This document shows positions 1-9,704 of a DNA stretch of 64,000 nt, piece by piece. Within the stretch, counting starts at the first letter, position 1. Every line of letters begins with the position of its first letter. Both the position numbers and the translations under genes were made by a program. This DNA is from Lepidurus packardi (Eukaryota; Arthropoda; Branchiopoda; Notostraca; Triopsidae): the NCBI GenBank assembly GCA_023053545.1, contig JAKZAN010000074.1, positions 62,001-126,000 of the forward strand, read 5' to 3'. The notes under the pieces are model-generated. The model made no database searches. It saw only the letters and a list, made by a program, of their open reading frames with translations, and had not been told where the DNA came from.

Positions 1-3000
1 CATGAATTACTGAATTAATTCATGAATTACTGACTTAATTAACTAATTACTGACTAAATTCATGAATTACTGACTTAATTCATGAATTAATTACTTAATT
101 AATAAATTACTGACTTAATTAAATAACTACGGACTTAATTCATGAATTACTTACTTAATTCATGAATTACTGACCTATTAAACGAATTTGTGACTTAATT
201 CATGAATTACTGACTTAATTCACGAGTTACTGACTTAATTCATGAAATACTGACTTAATTCACAAAATACTGACTTAATTCATGAACTACTGACTTAATT
301 CATGAATTACTGACTTAATTCATGAATTACTGACTTAATTCATGAATTACTGACTTAATTAATGAATTGCTGACTTACTTCATGAAATACTGACTTAATT
401 CATGAAATACTGACTTAATTCATGAACTACTTACTTAATTCACGAATTATTCACTTAATTCATGAATTACTCATTTAATTCATGAATTACTCACTTAATT
501 CATGCATTTCTGACTTAATTCTTGAACTATTGACTTAATTCATGAATTACTGACTTATTTCATGAATAACTGACTTAATTAATGAATTCCTGACTTAAAT
601 AATGAATTACTGAAATAGTTCATGAATTAATGAATTGAATCATAAATTACTGACTTATTTAAATAACTACGGACTTAGTTCATAAATTACTGACCTAATT
701 CATGAATTACTGACTTAATTCATAATTACTGACTTAATTCATGAATTTCTGACTTAATTCATGAGTTACTGACTTAATTCATGAAATACTGACTTAATTC
801 ACAAAATACTGACTTAATTCATGAACTACTGACTTAATTCATGAATTACTGACTTAATTCATGAATTACTGACTTAATTCATGAATTACTGACTTAGTTC
901 ATGAATTACTGACTTAATTCATGAATTACTTACTTAATTCATGAATTACTGACTTAATTAATGAATTGCTGACTTACTTCATGAAATACTGACTTAATTC
1001 ATGAAATACTGACTTAATTCATGAACTACTTACTTAATTCATGAATTACTCACTTAATTCATGCATTTCTGACTTAATTCTTGAACTATTGACTTAATTC
1101 ATGAATTACTGACTTATTTCAGGAATAACTGAATTAATTAATGAATTCCTGACTTAAATAATGAATTACTGAAATAGTTCATGAATTAATGAATTGAATC
1201 ATAAATTACTGACTTATTTAAATAACTACGGACTTAGTTCATAAATTACTGACTTAATTCATAAATTACAGACTTCATTCATGAATTAACTGACTTAATT
1301 CATGAACTACTGACTTAATTCATGAACTACTGACTTAATTCATGAATTACTGACTTAATTCATAATTACTGACTTAATTCATGAATTACTGACTTAATTC
1401 ATGAATTACTGACTTAATTCATGAATTAATGACTTAATTCATGAATTACTGACTTAATTCATGAATTACTGACTTAATTCATAATTACTGACTTAATTCA
1501 TGAATTACTGACCTAATTAACTAATTACTGACTTAATTCATGAATTACTGACTTAATTCATGAATTAATTACTTAATTAATAAATCACTGACTTAATTAA
1601 ATAACTACGGACTTAATTCATGAATTACTTACTTAATTCATGAATTACTGACCTATTAAACGAATTTGTGACTTAATTCATGAATTACTGACTTAATTCA
1701 TGAAATACTGACTTACTTCATGAAATACTGACTTAATTCATGAACTACTTACTTAATTCACGAATTACTCACTAAATTCATGAATTACTCACTTAATTCA
1801 TGAATTACTGACTTAATTCATGAATTAATTACTTAATTAATAAATTACTGACTTAATTAAATAACTACGGACTTAATTCATGAATTACTTACTTAATTCA
1901 TGAATTACTGACCTATTAAACGAATTTGTGACTTAATTCATGAATTACTGACTTAATTCATGAAATACTGACTTACTTCATGAAATACTGACTTAATTCA
2001 TGAACTACTTACTTAATTCACGAATTACTCACTAAATTCATGAATTACTCACTTAATTCATGAATTACTCACTTAATTCATGAATTACTGACTTAATTCA
2101 TGAATTACTGACTTAATTCATGAGTTACTGACTTAATTCATGAAATACTGACTTAATTCACAAACTACTGACTTAATTCATGAATTACTGACTTAATTCA
2201 TGAATTACTGACTTAATTCATGAATTACTGACTTAATTAATGAATTGCTGACTTACTTCATGAAATACTGACTTAATTCATGAAATACTGACTTAATTCA
2301 TGAACTACTTACTTAATTCACGAATTACTCACTTAATTCATGAATTACTCATTTAATTCATGAATTACTCACTTAATTCATGCATTTCTGACTTAATTCT
2401 TGAACTATTGACTTAATTCATGAATTACTGACTTATTTCATGAATAACTGACTTAATTAATGAATTCCTGACTTAAATAATGAATTACTGAAATAGTTCA
2501 TGAATTAATGAATTGAATCATAAATTACTGACTTATTTAAATAACTACGGACTTAGTTCATAAATTACTGACTTAATTCATGAATTACTGACTTAATTCA
2601 TAATTACTGACTTAATTCATGAATTACTGACTTAATTCATGAGTTACTGACTTAATTCATGAAATACTGACTTAATTCACAAAATACTGACTTAATTCAT
2701 GAACTACTGACTTAATTCATGAATTACTGACTTAATTCATGAATTACTGACTTAATTCATGAATTACTGACTTAATTCATGAATTGCTGACTTACTTCAT
2801 GAAATACTGACTTAATTCATGAAATACTGACTTAATTCATGAACTACTTACTTAATTCACGAATTACTCACTTAATTCATGAATTACTCATTTAATTCAT
2901 GAATTACTCACTTAATTCATGCATTTCTGACTTATTTCGTGAATAACTGACTTAATTAATGAATTCCTGACTTAAATAATGAATTACTGAAATAGTTCAT

Positions 3001-3312
3001 GAATTAATTAGTTGAATCATAAATTACTGACTTATTTAAATAACTACGGACTTAGTTCATAAATTACTGACCTAATTCATGAATTACTGACTTAATTCAT
3101 GAATTATTGACTTAATTCATAATTACTGACTTAATTCATGAATTTCTGACTTAATTCATGAGTTACTGACTTAATTCATGAAATACTGACTTAATTCACA
3201 AAATACTGACTTAATTCATGAACTACTGACTTAATTCATGAATTACTGACTTAATTCATGAATTACTGACTTAGTTCATGAATTACTGACTTAATTCATG
3301 AATTACTGACCT
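1..3312. repeat. Sat1 array, 20-bp monomer, unit 1 upstream of element A
   Basis: About 165 tandem copies of a 20-bp monomer with consensus TTAATTCATGAATTACTGAC (25% GC). The monomer is a perfect 14-bp palindrome (TAATTCATGAATTA) plus a CTGACT spacer. Variant monomers carrying CATGCATTTC, CTTGAACTATT, TAAATAACTACGG or ACGAATTTGTG recur in fixed order and give multimeric sub-repeats. The cassette beginning with CATGCATTTC occurs at about 501, 1060, 2379 and 2918. A 13-monomer (260-bp) block at 1561-1820 is directly repeated at 1821-2080. No gene was seen. Confidence 0.95.
1561..2080. repeat. Tandem duplication of a 260-bp (13-monomer) sat1 block
   Basis: Two adjacent 260-bp blocks, 1561-1820 and 1821-2080, share the same order of variant monomers: TAAATAACTACGG, ACCTATTAAACG, ACGAATTTGTG, then the ACTTACTTCATGAAATAC type. 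Their length is exactly 13 x 20 bp. This is a local duplication step inside the sat1 tract. Confidence 0.8.
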
Positions 3313-3577
3313 TGTCGCAGATGGAAACCGCGAGGTACACATGTTTAAACTTCCCGCGGTCCACTGTGACGTAACGGCCAATGGAGACAACGGTCGCCCC
3401 CGTAGAGCCTGGGTTCGGGGCGAACGTTTTTTTTCGTTGTTGGCTGAACAGGCACAGTGAATGAATGTTAACATTTTTGGCTCTTGTTTTTTTGGTGTAT
3501 TTCATTTAGTTAAAGACAATAAATTACTCTATTTAAAAGTATAGTTCCCTGTCATCGTAAGTGAATTATCGGTGACA
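3313..3577 (+). repeat. 5' LTR of retroelement A, copy 1
   Basis: 265 bp, TG...CA ends. It matches the 3' LTR at 9440-9704 apart from about 4-5 substitutions and three small indels that cancel in length. It contains a polyadenylation signal AATAAA at 3518-3523. Much more GC-rich than the flanking satellite. Confidence 0.93.
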
Positions 3578-3580
3578 TTT

Positions 3581-3598
3581 TGGTGCATCGACCGGGAA
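3581..3598 (+). promoter_or_regulatory. Primer-binding site of retroelement A (tRNA-Gly type)
   Basis: TGGTGCATCGACCGGGAA begins three bases after the 5' LTR. From memory of insect tRNA-Gly(GCC), whose 3' end is complementary to TGGTGCATCGGCCGGGAA, this is a 17/18 match. This would be the minus-strand primer site. The tRNA assignment rests on recalled sequence, not a search. Confidence 0.75.
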
Positions 3599-3656
3599 AC
3601 TAGCTCGATTGTAGATTCCCTCAGTTACTTTTGGTGAACTATAAAAAGTGTTCGAA

Positions 3657-5450
3657 ATGGCTACTGCTCAAAGTGTTGACGATATTGTGCGTGATGCCGA
3701 AAGCGATCAAGACGAGCAATTCGACTTGAGCGATCCGGCGACCGTGAAAAGGCTACGCACGGACTCCAAAAAACGGTTGATAAGGCTAACTGAGAAAATC
3801 TCTCAATTAGTTAGCGATTGAGGCAGTCGCACAGCATTAAAGCTGCTACGAAATCAGCTCGCCACCAACTTAACTGAATGTTCCGAACTGAACAAGAAAT
3901 ATGTGGAAGTTGGTGGCTCCTTGGAATCTACGGCCGACAAGTATTATGCGGTCGTGGAAAAACTGGTCTCCGACAGCTTTAAGTGTATCGACGAGTACCT
4001 GAGAGTACGCGCCGACGACCCGACCTCATCCGTGGCGAGTGGTTATGCACAGTCCCTCGCATCCGTGGCCTCAAGGACTTCGCAACTCTCGCAAGCTTCA
4101 ACCCAGCTTCGCGAGTCTCAGAGGCATTTGGAGACCGCCGAGCTCCGCATACGTCAGCTGCATGCAGCGATAGCCGAAGAAGAGCAAGACTCAAGACAAA
4201 TTCGACAAGTTCAAGAGGCGCTAGAAGAAGCTGTACGCTCAGTAAGTCTAAATCGGCAAGTACGCTAACAGCGCAACCTCTCCGAGCAGTTGCAGTCGGA
4301 GCATGGGACTCTCGACGAAGGTGAAAGCTTAAGGGTACACTTGGGTCAACCTCTCTTCGCCGAGGGTCAGGACCTTCCGTCTGGATTTACAAACGTTCCT
4401 TATCAAGGCAACCCGATATGGCCTAATTTAACACAATCCGTTAGACCCACTTCCGGGTCACATAAGCTTCAGTCTCCACCTCCGGACGCATGGATTATTA
4501 ACGCAAACGCGAATAACATTCGTCAAGCGGGAGATTCAAACGCCATTAACAATCTCTCGAAAATCCACATCAAACCATTTTCCGGAGATCCCAGGGATTG
4601 GCCGTTATTCATCGGGCAATTCAAAAGTTTTGTACACGATGTAGTGCCAAACGCTGCCCAGCGAATGGCATACCTCCGCGAATTATTAGCGCCAAACGTG
4701 AGGAAAAGTATCTCCCAAACCCTCATGAATCCTGCAACATATCTAGACTCATTACGAGCACTCCAAAGGAGGTATGGTCACCCGGCATTAGTCTCCGAAG
4801 CCTGTGTCGACGGGTTACTGAAACTACCAAATGTTAAGGTAGGTGATTTCACCTCGTTAGAAACGTTCTTCAATGAACTCCGCGGAGCCGTGACCAGCTT
4901 GAGACAAGCCGGGTATGACGCCGACTTAGCTGCCCTCACAGTAGTGCGCCAGTTACGGGATAAGTTACCGGAACAACTCAGAACGAAGTGGGATGCCCGC
5001 GTCCGAAAACTAAATCGCGCACCGACCCTAATCGACCTCGACACGTGGTTAGACGGCGAAGTCATGGCGGTCGTTCTTGGAAACCGTTCTTCCATTTTCG
5101 AGCCAGACAGTCAACCAACCAAGAGTAGCGGTCGACAAAGGTACGTAAAGGCAAGGGAGCAACCTCCCACCGTACTCTACACATCAAACATCTCGAGCGA
5201 AGCGCAACCGAAACCAGACACTTCGTCTCCTGCATGCTGCGTTTGTGGCGAAGCGCATCCGATCGCGCGTTGCCAAAGCTTTAAGTCCCTTACCATAGAG
5301 CAACGCGTCGAACATGTTAGGCGAAACAAGCGATGCTTTAAATGCCTAGCCCCTGGGCATTTCGCCAAAGATTGCAGGCGAAAAACAACTTGTGGGCTCA
5401 ATGGATGTAGAGGTCGCCACAACATTCTCCTCCATGGCGCTGCACAACGT
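3657..5450 (+). pseudogene. gag region of retroelement A, copy 1 (fossil)
   Basis: Gag (capsid/nucleocapsid) part of a BEL/Pao element. A start codon at about 3657 opens a leader product beginning MATAQSVDDIVRDAES, about 80 bp after the LTR. The N-terminal part is helical and Gln/Glu/Arg-rich, coiled-coil-like. The middle part has a DUF1759-like capsid region containing IHIKPFSGDPRDWPLF and the stretch AYLRELLAPNVRKSI. The C-terminal part carries Cys/His knuckles: CCVCGEAHPIARC near 5233, a canonical CX2CX4HX4C knuckle (CFKCLAPGHFAKDC) near 5334-5375, then a CGLNGC...H cluster. Family knowledge: Gag packages element RNA in virus-like particles. This region is broken. Boundaries are approximate. 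Confidence 0.85.
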
Positions 5451-5529
5451 CCAAATCAGAACATAACAAATCCTTCCTCTAGCGCCCGTCAAGGTACCGA
5501 AGAAACCGAAACAGCTTACGTCGGTACAA

Positions 5530-5850
5530 CCTTGCAGCACCTAAACCCAGTCCTTTTATCGGTGGTTCCAATTGTTATTCGGGCCAACGGTAAGAGTCTG
5601 GATAACTACGCGCTTCTCGATCCAGGGAGCGAGGTATCCATAATCCTACAAAGTACCGCCGATTCTTTGGGACTGCGAGGTCCGCGGGGTCCATTACGTT
5701 TGGGGTCTTACCATGGACAAGACCCTACGTTCATGAGCTCGCTAGCTGACTTTGAAGTAGCTAGCCGCGACAGCAAAACCAAGATGTCCGTTGTTGGTGC
5801 GGTAACTGTGCCCATTTTAAACAACAGCCTTCGATCCATCGACTGGCCTA
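5530..5850 (+). pseudogene. Protease region of retroelement A, copy 1 (fossil)
   Basis: Retropepsin-like aspartic protease part of BEL/Pao pol, at the DUF1758 position. The stretch LLDPGSEVSII near 5612-5645 lies at the active-site loop, followed by a Leu/Gly-rich segment (LGLRGPRGPLRLGS) as in Pao proteases. In the family it processes the Gag-Pol polyprotein. It follows the zinc knuckles directly and precedes reverse transcriptase, the usual order. Part of a broken element; limits are approximate. Confidence 0.75.
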
Positions 5851-6049
5851 AGGAATAGAAGCGCTGGCCACACCTCTGTAACCTACCAATGGCCCCCCTC
5901 GACACGTCAAAGGTTACAGTCTTGCTTGGAGGCGAATTAGACGACGCGCACGACCAGTTAAAGGTTATTAAACACCTAAAGGAGTTATTGCTCCTCGGGC
6001 TGTATTGACGCCCTTCGGATGGTGTGCCACGGGTAAGCTCCCAGATCGA

Positions 6050-7300
6050 GCCTCGTTCGGTTCAGTCCGACGAGTGAATCTAATTCGTCAACCGGCCTAC
6101 GACGAAATTAATGACTTAGTAAAACAGTTCTGGCGAACCGACTCAATCGGTGTTAAGGCGTTCAACCCTGTCAAATCGCGAGAAGACGAAAGAGCCCTCG
6201 CTATTATGGAAAAGACCGCTCGCAACGTTGGTCATCGGTACGAGTGCGGACTCCTTTGGAAAGAAGACAAACCACAATTACCGGACAACCGCTCAATAGC
6301 GCTTCGACGTTTCTTTGCCCTCGAACGCAAACTCCTAAAGAATCCCGAGTTAGCCAAACGGTACGAACAGACTATTAACGAATATGTCCTGCTCAGGCAC
6401 GCCAGAAAACTAGCTCCGGAAGAAGCACAAGTTTCGTCTGACAAAACTTGGTACCTGCCGCACCACGCCGTAACAAACCCAAATAAGCCTGACAAGGTTC
6501 GCGTGGTATTCGACGCCTCCGCCACTCACGGAGATTATTCTCTCAACGGAGCGTTGCTGAAGGGTCCCGATCTGTTGACTAGTTTGTTGGGTGTTCTCCT
6601 ACGTTTTCGACGCAACCGAATCCCATTGTCAGCAGACATAGAGAAAATGTATCACCAAGTTCTCGTCAAACAGGACGACCAAACGGCTTTTCGGTTTCTG
6701 TGGAGAAGTCCGAACAGCAACCTAGCTCCGCACACGTACCAAATGCTGGTTCACGTGTTTGGTGCGATATCTTCGCCGTCTATTTGTTTATATGTTCTCC
6801 ACAGAACCGCCAAAGACAATGAATCAAAATTCCCGTGTGTTGCTAACAAAGTTATTGAAAACTTTTATGTCGATAACTTTCTAGACTCCGTCGACACCGA
6901 AGAAGAAGCTACTACGGTTGCTCATCAGCTGATGAGCTTGCTTAAGCTTGGCGATTTCAGATTAACGAGGTGGATAACATCGTCTCGAGAAGTTTTAAGC
7001 TCAATTCCCCCATCAGAAAGAAGTTCTTCGGAATTAAACAAGGATCTGGAGCGACTACCGTGTGAGCGAACTCTTGGCTTGCTCTGGGACTGCGAATCCG
7101 ACGCGTTCGTATTCAAGATTATGCGTCCCGCCGAAGTAACCTCTAAGAGACAAGTGCTCCGTCACGTCGCCTCCATTTTTGATCCACTGGGTTTCTTAAG
7201 CCCACTGGTATTCTCGGCCAAAATCTTGTTGCAAGACATATGGAAAGGAGGCTACGATTGGGACGAATCCCTCCCGCGAGATATCCAAACAAGATGGAAT
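6050..7300 (+). pseudogene. Reverse transcriptase region of retroelement A, copy 1 (fossil)
   Basis: BEL/Pao-type reverse transcriptase. Recognisable blocks in order: WYLPHHAVTNPNKPDKVRVV and FDASATH (fingers), SLNGALLKGPDLLTSLLGVL, the LSADIEKMYHQVLV catalytic palm block, TAFRFLW, then the FYVDNFLDS box near 6861-6885. Downstream, VASIFDPLGFLSPLVF near 7170-7210 is the Pao-family segment (Peptidase_A17/Pao Pfam region) linking RT to RNase H. Family role: copies element RNA into cDNA. It lies in a broken pol. Confidence 0.9.
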
Positions 7301-7379
7301 GACTGGGCCGGCGAGTTAAAATTGCTAGAGCAACTCCGTCTGCCATGATGCCTCAAGTTTCCTCACCAGCCAGTTAAAT

Positions 7380-7860
7380 CGGAACTGCATGTATTTTGCG
7401 ACGCCTCGCAACTGGGTTTTGGCGCCGTTGCCTACCTTAGGCATGAGTACACAGACGATCAAATCAGCATACATTTTGTGATGTCGAAAACTCGGGTAGC
7501 CCCACTAAAGCCCATTTCCATACCAAGGCTCGAGCTACAAGCTGCAGTCGTTGGCCTTAGACTTGCCTTGTCTTGCTGCGACGAGCTTCGGCTACAGATG
7601 AGTCAAGTCATCTTTTGGACCGATTCAACTACCGTGCTGCAATGGATCAATTCGTCCACCTGCAAATTCCAGACCTTTGTGAACAACCGGATTGGGGAGA
7701 TTCTGGAGGCAAGCAGCTCCAGCCAATGGCGTCACGTAGCAGGGAAAGAAAACCCCGCAGACGACTGTTCACGTGGATTAAACCCGAGACAATTGTCAAT
7801 AAGCCACCGATGGTTCCAGGGCCCGAAATTCTTGAAGACACCCAGTTCCTCGCACCAGAC
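7380..7860 (+). pseudogene. RNase H region of retroelement A, copy 1 (fossil)
   Basis: RNase H-like part of BEL/Pao pol. Blocks: ELHVFCDASQLGFGAVAYL with the first acidic residue, IPRLELQAAVVGLRLA with the catalytic-type Glu, VIFWTDSTTVLQWINS with the next Asp, then WRHVAGKENPADDCSRG. This block order is diagnostic of BEL/Pao elements, where RNase H follows RT directly. Family role: removes the RNA strand from the RNA:DNA hybrid. Fossil context; boundaries approximate. Confidence 0.88.
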
Positions 7861-8149
7861 CCCACCGGTTGACGAGCCGGCAAATGACGACCCCGAAGTG
7901 GTACGAACGGCATGGACGGGAACCCTCAAGGTCTGTGAGAATTCCCTAAGTGACCTCATGGCCAGAACCTCTACGTTTCTCCGGTTGCAGAGAGTGACTG
8001 CTCTAATAACTAAATTTGGAAAACGCTGTCGAGGCACTAAGCTTACACTCAACATTACGGCCACCGAACTAGAAGAGGCTCTCAGTGTCTGTATTCGTAT
8101 ATGCCAAGAGGAAAGTTTCTCGGACGACATCGAAGCCAGCAAAATGGGC

Positions 8150-9414
8150 CGGCCTCTCGCAAAAAACTCGCGTCTCACACACCTCACTCCGTTTCTCGAT
8201 GATCACGGTATCTTTCGTGTAGGTGGTCGATTGGAGCACTCCACTTTAAGTTACGAGGCTCGTCACCCTATCGTACTGCCTGCCTACCTTCGTATAACGG
8301 ACCTTGTTATAGAAAACGCTCATCGAGAAGTTGTTCATTCGTCAACAGATAGAACGCTCCATCGAACGCGAGATCGCTACTAGATCCTGCGAGGCCGAGC
8401 AGCGGTGAAGAGAGTAGTATGGAAGTGCTCTGTTTGTAAAAGACGCAACGCTAAACCCGTGATACCAATGATGGCCCCTCTGCCCGCTTGCAGAGTAAAG
8501 CCTTCAAGTTCCCCGTTCTCCTTCACAGGAATCGACTATTTCGGGCCTTTCTTCGTACCTGTCCGCAGAAGTTCAGAAAAACGCTGGGTGTGTCTTTACA
8601 CCTGCTTAACGACACGCGCTGTTCATTTGGAAATAGCGCGAACCTTAGACACTGACTCTTTCCTCATGAGTTTTCGGCGTTTTGTAGCAAGAAGAGGTGT
8701 TCCAGCCGTTTGATACAGCGACAATGGTACCAATCTTGTATCAGGATGTCAAGAATTGAAGAAAGGCATCGAAGCCTTAAATACCACTAAGATAGCAGAC
8801 GCCATGGCTGTCAAGAAAATCGAGTGGCACTTATCTCCGCCGTCCACTCCTCATTTCGGTGGTGCGTGGGAACGCTTAATTCAATCCGCAAAATCGGCGC
8901 TGAAGAAAGTGCTTGGAACTCGAAGCGTCAACGAAGAGATTTTGCACACTGTGCTGGTTGAAGTAGAAGCGCTATTAAACGGCAGGCCCCTTACTCATCT
9001 GAGTGTCAACCCTACTGATCCAGAACCCCTCACCCCTAATCATTTCTTACTAGGTAGAGCGCATCCTAATCTTCCACCCGACATCATAAGCCCAGCCGAA
9101 GAATGTTCCCGAAAAAGGTGGAGAGCTGCTCAAGCCACAGTGAACCACTTTTGGGCTAGATGGATGCGAGAATACCTTCCCTACTTAATAGAGAGAAGAA
9201 AGTGGTCACGACCAGATCGGAACATCCAAGTGGACGACGTCGTCTTAATAGCGGACAACCAGACACCGCGTGGATACTGGCCTGTCGACAGAGTTACCAA
9301 GACGCTACCTGGACCCGATGGGATAGTGAGAGCTGCAGTCGTGAAAACCAAATCCGGTGAACTTACACGACCTGTAGTTAAACTGTGCATTATTGAAACA
9401 AATCCAGAGGTTTA
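8150..9414 (+). pseudogene. Integrase region of retroelement A, copy 1 (fossil)
   Basis: DDE-type integrase of BEL/Pao pol. An N-terminal zinc-binding-like part (HPIVLPAYLRITDLVIENAH and a later CSVCKRRNAKP) leads to the core with FTGIDYFGPFFV and TTRAVHLEIARTLDTDSFL, then WHLSPPSTPHFGGAWERLI, a strong BEL/Pao integrase signature, near 8826-8880. The C-terminal DUF5641-like part contains DDVVLIADNQTPRGYWPV and LPGPDGIVRAAVVKT. Pol ends about 25 bp before the 3' LTR. Family role: inserts cDNA into the genome, generating the 5-bp target duplication seen here. The region is broken. Confidence 0.9.
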
Positions 9415-9439
9415 GCTGCAGCTAAACCTGGGCCGGCTA

Positions 9440-9704
9440 TGTCGCAGATGGAAACCGCGAGGGACACATGTTTAAACTTCCCGCGGTCCACTGTGACGTA
9501 ACGGCCAATGGAGACAACGGTCGCCCCCGTAGAGCCTGGGTTCGGGGCGAACGTTTTTTGTGTTCGTTGTTGGCTGAACAGAGTGAATGAATGTTAACCT
9601 TTTTGGCTCTTGTTTTTTTGGTGTATTTTCATTTAGTTAAAGATAATAAATTACTCTATTAAAAAGTATAGTTCCCTGTCATCGTAAGTGAATTATCGGT
9701 GACA
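9440..9704 (+). repeat. 3' LTR of retroelement A, copy 1
   Basis: 265 bp, TGTCGCAG...GGTGACA, partner of 3313-3577. AATAAA at 9645-9650. No clear purine-rich polypurine tract is visible immediately before it; the preceding bases are CCTGGGCCGGCTA. The sat1 repeat resumes at the next base with GACTT. Confidence 0.93.

Larger units (their letters stand above)
3313..9704 (+). mobile_element. Retroelement A, BEL/Pao LTR retrotransposon, copy 1 (broken)
   Basis: A 6,392-bp LTR element bounded by two 265-bp LTRs that start TGTCGCAG and end GGTGACA. Its parts, in order, are: 5' LTR, primer-binding site matching tRNA-Gly, gag with zinc knuckles, retropepsin-like protease, reverse transcriptase, RNase H, integrase with a Pao-type C-terminal domain, 3' LTR. 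Order and motifs fit BEL/Pao rather than Gypsy or Copia. Flanks are GACCT (3308-3312) and GACTT (9705-9709), a near-perfect 5-bp target duplication within a sat1 monomer. The coding part is broken, with about half a dozen breaks, shared by all three copies in the window. The LTR pair differs by about 4-5 substitutions plus three small indels, so it is old enough to have diverged and older than element B by this measure. Confidence 0.93.

Noticed and set aside
1-3312. CRISPR array, because of short regularly spaced repeats
   Set aside because: There are no unique spacers: repeat and spacer positions are both repeated, the monomer is 20 bp, no cas genes exist and the context is an animal satellite with LTR elements.
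3283-3505. Small minus-strand open frames over the 5' LTR of element A (and at 27970 and 49301)
   Set aside because: They straddle the satellite/LTR edge, repeat only because the unit repeats, and resemble no protein.
3581-3598. tRNA gene fragments at the primer-binding sites
   Set aside because: Only the 17-18 bases complementary to a tRNA 3' end are present, three bases from an LTR, as expected of a primer site.
3640-3647. TATAAAAA in the leader of element A as a promoter
   Set aside because: It lies downstream of the LTR and primer-binding site, where the element's transcript has already begun; in this AT-rich setting a chance match is likely.
4000-9400. Many 60-150-codon open frames on the minus strand or in alternate + frames within elements A and B
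   Set aside because: Shadows of the gag and pol parts; they lack domains and are overlapped by well-recognised BEL/Pao motifs.
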